Shown: piece after piece, positions 10,605 through 21,758 of the stretch
How positions within the stretch are numbered: position 1 is the stretch's first letter
Layout of the letters: each line of letters starts with the position of its first letter
Source: Prochlorococcus sp. AG-402-K14
Lineage (GTDB): Bacteria; Cyanobacteriota; Cyanobacteriia; PCC-6307; Cyanobiaceae
Direction of reading: 5' to 3'
Assembly (NCBI GenBank): GCA_003216815.1
Contig: QCIG01000001.1
Span: 124,001-188,000 of the forward strand
DNA length: 64,000 nucleotides
Translations under genes and position numbers: made by a program
Notes under the pieces: generated by a model
Seen by the model: only the letters and a program-made list of their open reading frames with translations
What the model was told of the DNA's origin: nothing
The model's database searches: none

Positions 10605-11548
10605 ATAGAATTATCAGGTAGACGTTTCATTATTTCATCTATTTGACGTTGTCTCTCAGCAAATCTAGCTCTATCACTATCGGTAAATTTATCTACACAA
10701 CCTTCACATTGCATACCTTTAATATAAGTAGTTTTTTTTACATCCTCAGGAGAGACAGGTAAGCCGCAAGCATGACACATCCTATGTGAACCAGGTAATA
10801 ATTCATGGTTCAAAGAAACACGCTGGTCAAAGACAAAACACTCACCATCCCACAAACTTTTCTCAGACGAAACATCCTCTAAATATTTCAGTATCCCTCC
10901 CTCAAGGTGGTGGACATCTGAAAAGCCCTCTTCTATTAAATAAGAAGTAGCTTTTTCGCATCTTATTCCACCAGTACAATACATCCCTATTTTCAATGAA
11001 GGATTCTCATCGATTAATGGTTTCAAATACTTTTGTACCCACAAAGGAAATTCACGAAATGAGTTTGTATGAGGGTTGAGAGCTCCTTCGAAACTTCCAA
11101 TTTTTATTTCATAATCATTACGAGTATCAATAATGACAGTATCAGGATCTTTTAAAAATTCATTCCATTCACTAGCTTTTATATATTTACCAACAGTTTT
11201 AGAAGGATTAATTTGTTTTAAACCAATCGTGACGATTTCTTTTTTCTTCCGTGCCTTGAAACGACGAAAAGCCTGTTTTTCGGTCCAACTGTATTTAAAA
11301 CTGATATCAGATATCTTTAATATCTTCTTTAATCTTTCAAGAAAAAATGTAATTGCAACCTCAGTTCCGCAAACCGTACCATTGACACCTTCAGAAGCTA
11401 TTAAGATAGTGCCTTTAATCTCATAATTCTTTGCTAAGTCTGTTAATTGGTCTTTAAGCAAAATAATGTCTTGATCACTAATCGATAAAAAATTATAAAA
11501 AGCAGCAACTTTGTATTTGAGTTTCTTAAGGCCATCCCCTGTATTCAT
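10589..11548 (-). CDS. trhO: Rhodanese-domain tRNA uridine hydroxylase (TrhO/YceA family)
   Basis: Rhodanese active site MYCTGGIRCEKATSYL, VIDTRNDYEIKIGSFEGA, C-terminal CHACGLPV...CEGC. Confidence 0.88.
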   Translation of the reverse strand: MNTGDGLKKLKYKVAAFYNFLSISDQDIILLKDQLTDLAKNYEIKGTILIASEGVNGTVCGTEVAITFFLERLKKILKISDISFKYSWTEKQAFRRFKARKKKEIVTIGLKQINPSKTVGKYIKASEWNEFLKDPDTVIIDTRNDYEIKIGSFEGALNPHTNSFREFPLWVQKYLKPLIDENPSLKIGMYCTGGIRCEKATSYLIEEGFSDVHHLEGGILKYLEDVSSEKSLWDGECFVFDQRVSLNHELLPGSHRMCHACGLPVSPEDVKKTTYIKGMQCEGCVDKFTDSDRARFAERQRQIDEIMKRLPDNSIWPSS

Positions 11549-11554
11549 GTTTAA

Positions 11555-12598
11555 TTATTCTTGAGAGAAATTAACATTCAAGCCAGCATCAGCTAAAAGC
11601 TTGCGGTCAGCCTCAACCTCCGGATTACTAGTTGTCAAAAGTGTATCTCCATAAAAAATAGAATCAGCTCCAGATTGTAGACATAAAATCTGAGCTTCTC
11701 TACCAAGCTGTTGCCTTCCGGCACTGAGTCTGATCCTACTTCTAGGCATGATAATCCTTGCAGTAGCGACCATCCGAACCATCTCCAATGGATCAATTGA
11801 AGATAACTCCTCCAGAGGTGTGCCCTCAACCGCAACCAAAGCATTAATGGGAACACTCTCAGGATGCGGATCTAAAGTTGCTAAAACTTTTAGCAAAGAT
11901 GCTCTATCAGATACAGATTCTCCCATCCCAATAATCCCACCACAACACACTGTAATACCAGCAATACGAACTCTTCTCAGTGTTTCAAGTCGATCTTGAT
12001 ATGTTCTTGTTGAAATAATATTGGAATAATGTTCAGGGCTGGTATCTAAATTATGGTTGTAGGCTGTTAACCCCGCTTGTGCCAATCTAGAGGCTTGTGA
12101 ATCAGTAATCATTCCAGCTGTAACACATGCTTCTAGACCAAGTTTTCTGACACCTCTCACCATTTCGAGCATAGAATCAAAAGCCTGTCCGTCTTTGATC
12201 TCACGCCAAGCCCAACCCATGCAAAATCTATCTGCCCCTGCATCTTTAGCAGCTTTTGCTCTATCAAGTACTGATTGGACTTGAAGGGCTGGAACAGGTT
12301 CAACCTTCGTTTCGTTATGAACAGACTGGGGACAATATGCACAGTCTTCTGAACATCCTCCTGTCTTCACACTTAGAAGAGAAGCAAGTTGAACTTTATA
12401 ACCCGGATTGTATGATCTATGAATTATTTGAGCTCTCCACAACAAATCCATCAATGGCAAGTCAAGTATCTCTTTAACTTCTTTAAGAGTCCAATCATGT
12501 CTGATATCGCCACCTTTTATCGAATTAAAATCTAAAAAAGATTCCTTTGTTGCATTGAATTTATTAGATTCTTGAATATTAGGATTAATAAGTGTCAT
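11555..12598 (-). CDS. bioB: Biotin synthase
   Basis: Radical SAM motif [41 protein letters not shown]. Confidence 0.95.
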   Translation of the reverse strand: MTLINPNIQESNKFNATKESFLDFNSIKGGDIRHDWTLKEVKEILDLPLMDLLWRAQIIHRSYNPGYKVQLASLLSVKTGGCSEDCAYCPQSVHNETKVEPVPALQVQSVLDRAKAAKDAGADRFCMGWAWREIKDGQAFDSMLEMVRGVRKLGLEACVTAGMITDSQASRLAQAGLTAYNHNLDTSPEHYSNIISTRTYQDRLETLRRVRIAGITVCCGGIIGMGESVSDRASLLKVLATLDPHPESVPINALVAVEGTPLEELSSIDPLEMVRMVATARIIMPRSRIRLSAGRQQLGREAQILCLQSGADSIFYGDTLLTTSNPEVEADRKLLADAGLNVNFSQE

Positions 12599-12691
12599 AA
12601 AAAATTTTGAATATTAAAAGTGTTAATCATTTTTAGTTTTAGCTAATCATCTATAAAAAATCATAGATTTCAATATATCCAATTAATTTAG

Positions 12692-13462
12692 TCATACTCC
12701 ACCAAATCTTCTTCTTCTTGATTGGTAATCAAGAAGTGCTTTAGTAAGAGCATCTTCATTGAAATCTGGCCATAGTACATCTGTGACATGAATTTCAGCA
12801 TAAGCCAATTGCCATAACAAAAAATTACTTATCCTTTTTTCACCACTCGTTCTAATGAGCAAGTCTGGATCTACTTCACTCGCTGTAAACAATTCAGAAG
12901 CAAAAATATTTTCATCTATCAAAGAAGGATCTAATTCTCCACTTACTGAACGTTCCGCAAGTTTTTGAGCCGCGCGCACTAATTCTCTACGTCCTCCATA
13001 GTTGGTGCAAACGTTAAAATGAATCCCATTATTATTAGAAGTTGCTTCAACCGACTCGTTAATTAAATCTTTTAATGCAATAGGCAATGGATCAAGATCT
13101 CCCAAGAAATTAATTTTTACTTCTTCAAGCTTTAAATTAGACAATTCACGCTTAAGAACACTTTCAAAAAGTGTCATTAAGAAGGTTACTTCTTCGCTAG
13201 GCCTGGACCAATTTTCAGTTGAAAATGCATAAACAGTTAAAGCTCCTATTCCCCAGTTACCGCATAAATGCAAAGTAGTTTTTAAAGACTCAACGCCAGC
13301 TGTATGTCCTATCGTTCTTGGCAAGCCCTTTGCTCTTGCCCATCTACCATTTCCATCCATAATTACCGCAATATGGTTTGGCATTCGAAGACGATCCAAT
13401 TCCTTAGGTAATGGTGATACCTTTCTTGAATTATCAGTCCTTATTACAGAAGGGTAAGTCAA
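12692..13462 (-). CDS. uppS: Isoprenyl (undecaprenyl) diphosphate synthase
   Basis: [51 protein letters not shown]. Confidence 0.95.
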   Translation of the reverse strand: MTYPSVIRTDNSRKVSPLPKELDRLRMPNHIAVIMDGNGRWARAKGLPRTIGHTAGVESLKTTLHLCGNWGIGALTVYAFSTENWSRPSEEVTFLMTLFESVLKRELSNLKLEEVKINFLGDLDPLPIALKDLINESVEATSNNNGIHFNVCTNYGGRRELVRAAQKLAERSVSGELDPSLIDENIFASELFTASEVDPDLLIRTSGEKRISNFLLWQLAYAEIHVTDVLWPDFNEDALTKALLDYQSRRRRFGGV

Positions 13463-14361
13463 TTCAAAGACTCCTTACTCTCATTGATTTTCTCAAGATT
13501 AAGTCTGGGCTGAGCAACTTTAGGCTCAATATTAGAGGAAGACGTTTTCAATGAAGAATTAATGCTAGTGGACTTAGAAGAAGAGGGATTGGAAGGGTCT
13601 AACAATTCTTTTAAAAGATCAAGCAATCTACTGCTTGTAATTGGTCTTTCCAGACGTCCTTGACTAGCTAAAGACAAGGTCCCTGATTCTTCTGAAACCA
13701 CAACACAAATACATCTATCGAATCGTTCAGTTATCCCAAGAGCCGCTAAATGTCTTGTTCCATATCTACTAATCCCTTGCCTTGAAAGAGGTAAAATCAC
13801 CCCTGCAGAAATAATTCTATTACCCTTGACCAAAACCGCTCCATCATGAAGAGGAGTATCTGCTGCAAAAAGATTTAATAACAATTCAGATGACAACTGA
13901 GCATCTATAGGAACACCGGGGAAAAGGAAATCTTCGGGGCGCAAGTCACTTCCCATGTCAACAACAATTAAGGCCCCTTTTCTATTTTGCGATAAACGAC
14001 CTGCGGCTTCGGTTAATTGAGCGAAAGTATTAGAGCTAGCCCTAAATTCTTTTTGAGTATTACCAAGAAGTACAGCTAATCTTCCAGTTCCTAATAATTC
14101 CATTAATCTCCTTAATTCTCCTTGCCATAAAATTGCTAAAGATAATGAGCATGCTAAAACTAAAGCATCAACAAGTTTTGAAGTAATCGGTAAATTCGCA
14201 AATCGCTGAACGAACCATGCCAATGAAACCAAAAAGAGATAACCCCTTAAAAGCCATAATGTCCTTTGTTCTTTAACTCTTGTGAAAAGAAGGACTCCAA
14301 GAGCGGAGGCAAACAAGACATCAAGTAGGACACGCAAGTTTATAAGCCACCAAAAATTCAC
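13459..14361 (-). CDS. cdaA: Diadenylate cyclase (DisA_N/CdaA family)
   Basis: N-terminal TM segments; [48 protein letters not shown]; 4 nt overlap with uppS. Confidence 0.88.
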   Translation of the reverse strand: MNFWWLINLRVLLDVLFASALGVLLFTRVKEQRTLWLLRGYLFLVSLAWFVQRFANLPITSKLVDALVLACSLSLAILWQGELRRLMELLGTGRLAVLLGNTQKEFRASSNTFAQLTEAAGRLSQNRKGALIVVDMGSDLRPEDFLFPGVPIDAQLSSELLLNLFAADTPLHDGAVLVKGNRIISAGVILPLSRQGISRYGTRHLAALGITERFDRCICVVVSEESGTLSLASQGRLERPITSSRLLDLLKELLDPSNPSSSKSTSINSSLKTSSSNIEPKVAQPRLNLEKINESKESLN

Positions 14362-14390
14362 TCCTAGACCCCAACGTTATTTTAACTTAC

Positions 14391-15755
14391 CTAATTCTTG
14401 GGAATAAAGCGATCAGGTAATACATCTAATTGCAATAGATCTTCAGGAAGTTCTCTCTTTTGTATCAAGTCGACCCCACCTTTACTAACAATGACAGTCG
14501 CAGGTCTCGGAATTCTGTTGTAGTTAGAACTCATTGAATAGTTGTATGCGCCAGTTCCAAATACAGCAAGGAAATCACCACTTTCACATGGTGGAAGAAA
14601 AAAATCTTTCAATAAAACATCTCCAGACTCACAATGCTTACCTGCAATAGTGACTTTTTCAGATTTCAAATTCAATGGTTTATCTACTAAGCAAGCACTG
14701 TAGAGAGATTGGTAAGTTATTGGACGAGGATTATCACTCATGCCTCCATCAACAGATAAATACGTTCTAATTCCAGGAACAACTTTTTTAGCTCCAATTT
14801 TATAGATGGTTAATCCCGAATTAGCTACTAAAGATCTACCTGGCTCGCACATTAATCTTGGTAAATCTAGATTTCTTTCCCTACAAGCCTTCACAACGGA
14901 ATTAGATATAACTTCAATCCATTTCTCAATTGAGGGTGGATTATCTTCCTTAACATATTTGATCCCAAGACCTCCGCCTATATTTAAATCAACTATTGGA
15001 TGTCCAATTTTCTGAGCAAGTTTTAAAATATCAGCCATGACACCAGCAAGATCAACATGTGGTTGAACCTCAAAGATTTGAGATCCAATATGAGCATGTA
15101 AACCAGTTAAATTTGCCCAGTTATATCTCATTAATTCTTTTAAAACAGTCTCAACCTCATCAGGATCAAAACCAAATTTACTATCTAAATGTCCAGTCCT
15201 AATATATTCATGAGTATGACACTCAATACCGGGAGTCAGCCGCAACATTAACTTTGCAGGTTTTTCATCAGAAGCAATTTTCTTTAGCAACTCAATATCA
15301 TGATGATTATCTAAAACAATGGTCACATTGTTTTTGTAGGCAAACTTCAATTCATTAAAAGATTTATTATTTCCATGAAAAACAATATTTTCACCTTTCA
15401 TCCCACCCCTTAATGCAGTAAGCAATTCACCTTCTGATACCGCATCAAGTCCAAACCCCTCAGAGGCAATAAGTGCACACAATGACAAAGAACTATTAGC
15501 TTTAGATGCATAAAGAGGAAGCGAATCTCCTGGATAATGCTTTTTTAGGGAATAAATATAAGTTTTACATGCGGTTCTAAGTGAAAATTCATCGAAAACA
15601 TAAAGAGGAGTTCCGTATTTCTTAGCAAGTTCACTTAGCTGGCAACCTCCTACTACTAATTTCTCACATTCATTAATTTCCGTAGAGACTGGAGCTATAT
15701 TTCGATTTGGACTATCAATATCCCTATTGAGTTCAAAAGATTTTGAGCCAACCAT
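14391..15755 (-). CDS. lysA: Diaminopimelate decarboxylase
   Basis: GTPLYVFDE, YASKANSSL, GLHAHIGSQI, LNIGGGLGI, CEPGRSLVA. Confidence 0.94.
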   Translation of the reverse strand: MVGSKSFELNRDIDSPNRNIAPVSTEINECEKLVVGGCQLSELAKKYGTPLYVFDEFSLRTACKTYIYSLKKHYPGDSLPLYASKANSSLSLCALIASEGFGLDAVSEGELLTALRGGMKGENIVFHGNNKSFNELKFAYKNNVTIVLDNHHDIELLKKIASDEKPAKLMLRLTPGIECHTHEYIRTGHLDSKFGFDPDEVETVLKELMRYNWANLTGLHAHIGSQIFEVQPHVDLAGVMADILKLAQKIGHPIVDLNIGGGLGIKYVKEDNPPSIEKWIEVISNSVVKACRERNLDLPRLMCEPGRSLVANSGLTIYKIGAKKVVPGIRTYLSVDGGMSDNPRPITYQSLYSACLVDKPLNLKSEKVTIAGKHCESGDVLLKDFFLPPCESGDFLAVFGTGAYNYSMSSNYNRIPRPATVIVSKGGVDLIQKRELPEDLLQLDVLPDRFIPKN

Positions 15756-15847
15756 AGAAAATTCATCTTGAATATTTAGCCAATCTAGAGATCAAGCAAC
15801 CAAGTTAGTATTATTTTTTGAAGAAAGAGCGATTAATCAATTAAAAG

Positions 15848-16318
15848 TTGGATATGAATCACAAAATAATTGAGCTTGAAAACAAGCATTTAAATGCATG
15901 TTTTGACCTAGACCAAAAATCACTAAAAGGGCTGTGGACAAAATCTCAATGGAAAAGAGAACTAACTGACCCTAAAAGGATCTGTTTGGGTGTCATAGAA
16001 CTTAAAAGCAAAAAGCTTTTAGGCCTATGTACTGCATGGATAGTGATAGACGAATTACATATAACTTCAATAGCTGTTCATCCAACACATCAAAGGAAAG
16101 GACTGGGTAAATTTCTTTTGTCAGATTTAATCAAACGTTCATACTCCCTACCAACCAAAAATATGCATTTAGAAGTCAAGGATACAAACGAACCAGCTAA
16201 AGCTTTTTACAAATCAATGGGATTCAAAGTTATTGCAAATAGATCCGATTTTTATAAAGACGGAAGTAATGCTCTTGTTTTGGCCAAAGAATTCAAAAAC
16301 GAATCAGAAAAGCAATAA
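15848..16318 (+). CDS. rimI: Ribosomal-protein-alanine N-acetyltransferase-like GNAT protein
   Basis: ITSIAVHPTHQRKGLGKFLLSDLI, LEVKDTNEPAKAFYKSMGFKV. Confidence 0.85.
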   Translation: MDMNHKIIELENKHLNACFDLDQKSLKGLWTKSQWKRELTDPKRICLGVIELKSKKLLGLCTAWIVIDELHITSIAVHPTHQRKGLGKFLLSDLIKRSYSLPTKNMHLEVKDTNEPAKAFYKSMGFKVIANRSDFYKDGSNALVLAKEFKNESEKQ

Positions 16319-16497
16319 TTAAGTTCGGTTAACCGAAAATTAAAAACAAATAAATTGCTGTTCTTTGCATCAATAAATACTTTTAATTATTTTTCAACGA
16401 ACATTTAATATTTACCCTTTATAAAAAAAAACCTAACCGTACACATTTCACACTTAACCCTGATAAATTAGATTAAATAGTTAATGGTCAAAGGTAA

Positions 16498-19068
16498 ATG
16501 TTTGAGAGGTTTACAGAAAAAGCAATAAAAGTGATCATGCTTGCTCAAGAAGAGGCAAGACGCCTTGGACATAATTTTGTAGGAACTGAGCAGATACTCT
16601 TAGGGCTCATTGGAGAAGGAACTGGTGTCGCAGCTAAAGTTCTTAAATCAATGGGGGTTAACCTAAAAGATTCAAGAGTAGAAGTTGAAAAAATAATAGG
16701 TAGAGGTTCAGGATTCGTTGCTGTCGAAATCCCCTTCACACCAAGAGCTAAAAGAGTACTTGAACTGTCATTAGAAGAAGCTCGTCAATTAGGACATAAT
16801 TACATTGGAACAGAACATCTATTACTTGGGCTTATCAGAGAAGGCGAGGGAGTAGCTGCAAGGGTTCTTGAGAATTTAGGAGTTGATCTAACAAAAGTCA
16901 GGACACAAGTTGTACGTATGCTTGGTGAAACTGCTGAGGTTACTACTGGGTCAGGCTCATCTAAAGGTTCAGCCAAAACCGCGACACTTGATGAATTTGG
17001 CACAAACCTTACTAAATTGGCTAGTGAATCCAAGCTAGACCCTGTAGTAGGCAGACATGAAGAGATTGATCGCGTAATACAAATATTGGGAAGAAGGACT
17101 AAAAACAATCCAGTTTTAATTGGTGAGCCAGGAGTCGGTAAGACAGCAATAGCTGAGGGGCTCGCTCAGAGAATTCAACAAGGAAATATTCCTGACATTT
17201 TAGAAGAAAAAAGAGTTCTAACTCTTGATATAGGTCTACTAGTCGCAGGAACCAAATATAGAGGTGAATTTGAAGAAAGATTGAAAAAAATAATGGAAGA
17301 AATTAAATCTGCTGGAAATGTAATTTTAGTTATTGATGAAGTTCATACATTAATCGGAGCAGGAGCTGCTGAGGGAGCTATTGACGCTGCCAACATTTTA
17401 AAACCAGCTCTGGCAAGAGGAGAACTTCAATGTATTGGGGCTACAACTTTAGATGAATATCGCAAGCATATTGAAAGAGATGCTGCACTTGAAAGGAGGT
17501 TTCAGCCTGTAATGATTGGAGAACCTTCGATAAAAGATACTATTGAAATTTTAAAAGGCTTAAGAGAGAGATATGAGCAACATCACAGATTAAAAATTAC
17601 TGATGAAGCTTTAGATGCTGCAGCTAATCTGGGGGATAGATACATATCAGATCGTTTTTTACCTGATAAAGCTATAGACCTAATAGACGAAGCAGGTAGC
17701 AGAGTTAGATTACTAAATTCAAAATTGCCCCCTGAAGCTAAAGAGGTTGATAAAGAATTAAGAAAAGTACAAAAAAACAAAGAAGAAGCTATTAGAGATC
17801 AAGATTTCACCCAGGCTGGAGAACTACGAGAAAAAGAAGTTGAACTTAGAGATAAAATTAGAAATCTTCTACAGAACATTAGACAAAAAACATCCTCAAA
17901 CTCACAACCAAGTGATTCTTCAACTAGCAAAGATCTAAATAAAGAAGAATCCAACCAAGTTACTACTCAGCCAGAAGAAGCAAAAGCTTCTCAACCAATA
18001 GTCAACGAAGAAGATATTGCTCATATCGTGGCCTCATGGACAGGTGTTCCTGTTCAGAAATTAACTGAAAGTGAGTCAGTCAAACTTCTAAATATGGAAG
18101 ATACATTGCATCAAAGATTGATAGGCCAAGACGAAGCGGTAAAGGCTGTTTCTAAAGCTATCAGGAGAGCAAGAGTAGGTCTTAAAAATCCAAATAGACC
18201 TATTGCTAGTTTTATTTTCTCTGGACCAACCGGTGTAGGAAAAACAGAACTTACCAAAGCTTTAGCAGCCTATTTCTTTGGTAGTGAAGAAGCAATGATA
18301 AGACTCGATATGTCTGAATTTATGGAAAGGCACACTGTTAGTAAGCTAATAGGTTCACCCCCTGGGTATGTAGGTTTCAATGAAGGTGGACAACTAACAG
18401 AAGCTGTTAGAAGAAGACCTTATACCGTTGTTTTGTTCGATGAAATAGAAAAAGCTCATCCAGATGTATTTAATCTTCTACTGCAATTATTAGAGGAAGG
18501 TAGACTGACTGATTCAAAGGGAAGAACTGTAGATTTTAAAAATACTTTAATAATTATGACCTCCAATATTGGATCTAAAGTTATAGAAAAAGGTGGCGGA
18601 GGATTAGGTTTTGAATTCTCAGGCGAAAATCTAGAGGATACTCAATACAATCGAATTAAATCTTTAGTAAATGAAGAACTTAAGCAATATTTCCGCCCTG
18701 AATTTCTTAATAGATTAGATGAAATTATTGTATTTAGACAACTCTCCAGAAATGAAGTTAAGGACATAGCAGAAATAATGCTCAAAGAAGTATTCTCAAG
18801 AATTAAAGAGAAAGGGATATCATTAACTGTTTCTGATGATTTTAAAGAAAGGTTAGTCGAAGAGGGCTACAATCCATCTTATGGAGCGCGTCCTCTAAGA
18901 AGAGCAGTAATGAGGCTTCTAGAAGATAGTCTCGCTGAGGAAGTTTTGTCTGGAAGGATAAAAGATGGAGACAAAGCAGAGGTTGATATTGACGAAAGCA
19001 AAAAAGTAATTGTTAAACATCTCGGTAAAGATAGTTCCACTCCCGAATTAGCAAGTGCAGCTGTTTAA
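16498..19068 (+). CDS. clpC: ATP-dependent Clp protease ATP-binding subunit ClpC
   Basis: [38 protein letters not shown]-domain; two Walker A motifs [10 protein letters not shown] and [13 protein letters not shown] region. Confidence 0.97.
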   Translation: MFERFTEKAIKVIMLAQEEARRLGHNFVGTEQILLGLIGEGTGVAAKVLKSMGVNLKDSRVEVEKIIGRGSGFVAVEIPFTPRAKRVLELSLEEARQLGHNYIGTEHLLLGLIREGEGVAARVLENLGVDLTKVRTQVVRMLGETAEVTTGSGSSKGSAKTATLDEFGTNLTKLASESKLDPVVGRHEEIDRVIQILGRRTKNNPVLIGEPGVGKTAIAEGLAQRIQQGNIPDILEEKRVLTLDIGLLVAGTKYRGEFEERLKKIMEEIKSAGNVILVIDEVHTLIGAGAAEGAIDAANILKPALARGELQCIGATTLDEYRKHIERDAALERRFQPVMIGEPSIKDTIEILKGLRERYEQHHRLKITDEALDAAANLGDRYISDRFLPDKAIDLIDEAGSRVRLLNSKLPPEAKEVDKELRKVQKNKEEAIRDQDFTQAGELREKEVELRDKIRNLLQNIRQKTSSNSQPSDSSTSKDLNKEESNQVTTQPEEAKASQPIVNEEDIAHIVASWTGVPVQKLTESESVKLLNMEDTLHQRLIGQDEAVKAVSKAIRRARVGLKNPNRPIASFIFSGPTGVGKTELTKALAAYFFGSEEAMIRLDMSEFMERHTVSKLIGSPPGYVGFNEGGQLTEAVRRRPYTVVLFDEIEKAHPDVFNLLLQLLEEGRLTDSKGRTVDFKNTLIIMTSNIGSKVIEKGGGGLGFEFSGENLEDTQYNRIKSLVNEELKQYFRPEFLNRLDEIIVFRQLSRNEVKDIAEIMLKEVFSRIKEKGISLTVSDDFKERLVEEGYNPSYGARPLRRAVMRLLEDSLAEEVLSGRIKDGDKAEVDIDESKKVIVKHLGKDSSTPELASAAV

Positions 19069-19092
19069 TTTCAAAGAAGAAAATCTAACAAT

Positions 19093-20202
19093 ATGTCCCT
19101 AAATATTCAAAGTATTTCACCAGCAAAGTTAGTTAGGGGAGAAGAGGCTTGGTTCAAATCAATAGAAATAATAACTAAATTGACTAAAAGGCCTTTATTA
19201 ATTGGACGAAGTAGAGAAACTAGAGTATTAAGAACTTCTTTTAAAAATGATCTTCTTTTAAAAGGTATTCAACCGAAATCCTTCGAGTTGGTTCACGATT
19301 GTTGTGAGTTAGACATACAAAATGCATATAAATTTTCAAAAAAAAATAATTGCGATGGAATTATTGCTGCAGGAGGTGGAAAAGTTCTTGATGCAGGAAA
19401 ATTAATCGCTGATTTACTTGATATAAATTGCATTACTGTTCCTTTAAGCGCTTCTACCTGTGCTGGATGGACTGCCTTGTCTAATATCTATACCACTGAT
19501 GGAAAATTCATTAAAGATGTAGCTATAAAGAAATGTCCTGACTTGTTAATCTTTGACCACAACATTGTTCGAACGGCCCCACCAAGAACTCTTGCTAGCG
19601 GTATAGCAGATGCTGTCGCTAAATGGTATGAATCATCCTTAACAAGCATGACAAGCCAAGAAGGTTTTGTTCAACAAGCAGTCCAAATGGCTCGAGTCTT
19701 AAGAGATCAGTTATTTATAAACGGCTACAAGGCATACAAAGATCCTCTAAGCAGTTCTTGGGAAACTGTTGCAGAGGGATGTGCTCTTACTGCTGGAATA
19801 ATTGGAGGATTAGGAGGTGCCCAATGTAGAACAGCAGCAGCTCATCCAATACACAATGGATTAACCCAACTGGCATATAAAGACAAACCACTTCATGGGG
19901 AACTTGTTGGATTTGGTCTGCTTGTACAATTATATTTAGAAGATAAAAATTCAGATAGCCAATTACCAAAACAAGCAAAATTACAACTTATTGATTTCTT
20001 ATCGCAACTAAATCTTCCTGTATCTATTGAGTCTATATCTCTCGAAGATGAAACCTCAAATGAACTATATAAAGCATGCAAATTTGCTTGCAAAGACGAC
20101 TCAGATATACATAAATTGCCTTTCCCAATACATGAGAAAGATCTTCTAGAAGCAATTCTAAGTTATCAATCTATGCCTTCAACTACCATACGTTTAAAGT
20201 AA
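19093..20202 (+). CDS. Iron-containing alcohol dehydrogenase / glycerol dehydrogenase-like oxidoreductase
   Basis: GIIAAGGGKVLDAGKLIADLL, VPLSASTCAGWTALSN, GIADAVAKWYE, AHPIHNGLTQL. Confidence 0.78.
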   Translation: MSLNIQSISPAKLVRGEEAWFKSIEIITKLTKRPLLIGRSRETRVLRTSFKNDLLLKGIQPKSFELVHDCCELDIQNAYKFSKKNNCDGIIAAGGGKVLDAGKLIADLLDINCITVPLSASTCAGWTALSNIYTTDGKFIKDVAIKKCPDLLIFDHNIVRTAPPRTLASGIADAVAKWYESSLTSMTSQEGFVQQAVQMARVLRDQLFINGYKAYKDPLSSSWETVAEGCALTAGIIGGLGGAQCRTAAAHPIHNGLTQLAYKDKPLHGELVGFGLLVQLYLEDKNSDSQLPKQAKLQLIDFLSQLNLPVSIESISLEDETSNELYKACKFACKDDSDIHKLPFPIHEKDLLEAILSYQSMPSTTIRLK

Positions 20203-20214
20203 TCTCTAAAAACA

Positions 20215-21132
20215 TTGAATCAAGAAAAAGTCTTTACTAGCGATCCAACTAATACTACAAAAGATTATATAGAAAATATAAAAGGAAAAATAATTGACAA
20301 ACAAGCAAGTGAACTTTTTGAAGATCTTAAGTGGATAGAACTAGAAGATATTTCACAAAATAAATCAGATTTATTCCCGACAGTTTTAACTGGCAAAGGA
20401 AAGAAAACTCTTCTTTTACATGGTTTTGATAGTTGCTTCCTTGAATATAGACGTCTCACACCTTTTCTAAAAAATAATAACAAATTAATTATTCCAGATC
20501 TATATGGTTTTGGCTTTTGTCCTAGATCTAGTGGTAACAAATATGGATTTAAATATTTGATGAAACATTTGAATTCTATTCTGAATTATTTCTCAGAGAA
20601 TCAACCTATAGGAATAATAGGGGCCTCAATGGGGGGAGCTTTAGCTCTAGAGCTCGCAAGACAAAACCCCAAAAAGATTAATAAGTTACTTCTTTTATCG
20701 CCCGCAGGTTTAGCAGGAAAAAACCCAAAAATACCATGGCCCTTGAATCATTTTGGGGCTTTTTTCCTTCGGCAACCTTTTGTTCGTAGTGGATTGTGTA
20801 GACAGGCATTCGCATATCCATTAAAAAGCGTTGGTCCTGCAGAAGAACAAATTGCCTCAATACATTTAAAAGTTCCTGGCTGGCAATCATCTCTTGCAGA
20901 GTTTGCTGCGGAAGGAGGAGTATCTGATTGCGGAAAACCAATACCAACTCAACCTCTCAAAATTATTTTAGGGAAGTACGACAGAATTATCCCAAAAAAT
21001 GAAAAAGAAGAAACCAAGAAAATCTATAACTCAAATATTCAAATAGCAACAAATTCAGGGCATTTACCTCATTTAGAAGAACCAGAATTAGTAGCTGAAG
21101 CTTGGGAAAAATTCAGATCAAATAATATCTAA
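20215..21132 (+). CDS. Alpha/beta hydrolase
   Basis: LLLHGFDS, GIIGASMGGALALELA nucleophile elbow, NSGHLPHLEEPELVAE; TTG start. Confidence 0.87.
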   Translation: MNQEKVFTSDPTNTTKDYIENIKGKIIDKQASELFEDLKWIELEDISQNKSDLFPTVLTGKGKKTLLLHGFDSCFLEYRRLTPFLKNNNKLIIPDLYGFGFCPRSSGNKYGFKYLMKHLNSILNYFSENQPIGIIGASMGGALALELARQNPKKINKLLLLSPAGLAGKNPKIPWPLNHFGAFFLRQPFVRSGLCRQAFAYPLKSVGPAEEQIASIHLKVPGWQSSLAEFAAEGGVSDCGKPIPTQPLKIILGKYDRIIPKNEKEETKKIYNSNIQIATNSGHLPHLEEPELVAEAWEKFRSNNI

Positions 21133-21145
21133 ACTGATTCAGGAG

Positions 21146-21754
21146 ATGGGGATTATTGCTAAATTATTAGAGAGAGGTATAAAGGCTTTAATCAAAAAGG
21201 AGTGTAAAAATATAGGCACACTGAAAGTAGATATTAACGCTAGTTCTATACAAATTATTAAAGGTATGATCCAAAAAATAAAAATAATAGCTGATAATAT
21301 AAATTACAAAGATCTTTTATTCGATGAAATTGAATTAGAAACAAATGAAGTAAAAATGACTTTCAATTTTGACAATAAAGAAATAAACTTCAACAACAAT
21401 TTAACAATACAATTAAGAATATCATTATCTAATAATTCAATAGCGAAAATGTTATTATCTGATAACTTCAGTTGGATTCGAAATATAATAAGTAACGAGT
21501 TTCTTAATCGAGAAGAATTAGAAGTTATAAAAATAAGAAATGATCTAATTATAGTAAAGTCTTTTAAAGACAAAAACACTTTTCATGAAGAAAAAAATTT
21601 AAATATAAAAGCAAAAGAAGGTAAGATTTACTTAGAAGATAGAGTATATAATAAATCTATTAGAATTCCACTAGAAGATAAAATTGTTATTAGAGATGTA
21701 AATATAAAAAATAATATAATAATTATTTCCGCTAACTCTTCTATTAGTTTTTAA
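21146..21754 (+). CDS. Conserved hypothetical, possibly DUF2993-type lipid-associated protein
   Basis: Complete ORF; MGIIAKLLERGIKALIKKECKNIGTLKVDINASSIQIIKGMI pattern as in cyanobacterial DUF2993 proteins. Confidence 0.6.
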   Translation: MGIIAKLLERGIKALIKKECKNIGTLKVDINASSIQIIKGMIQKIKIIADNINYKDLLFDEIELETNEVKMTFNFDNKEINFNNNLTIQLRISLSNNSIAKMLLSDNFSWIRNIISNEFLNREELEVIKIRNDLIIVKSFKDKNTFHEEKNLNIKAKEGKIYLEDRVYNKSIRIPLEDKIVIRDVNIKNNIIIISANSSISF

Positions 21755-21758
21755 TTAA

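Noticed and set aside
11133-11426. 97-aa plus-strand ORF antisense to trhO
   Set aside because: Shadow ORF fully inside a confidently identified gene on the opposite strand.
16800-17108. 102-aa minus-strand ORF within clpC
   Set aside because: Shadow ORF; the clpC frame is unambiguous.
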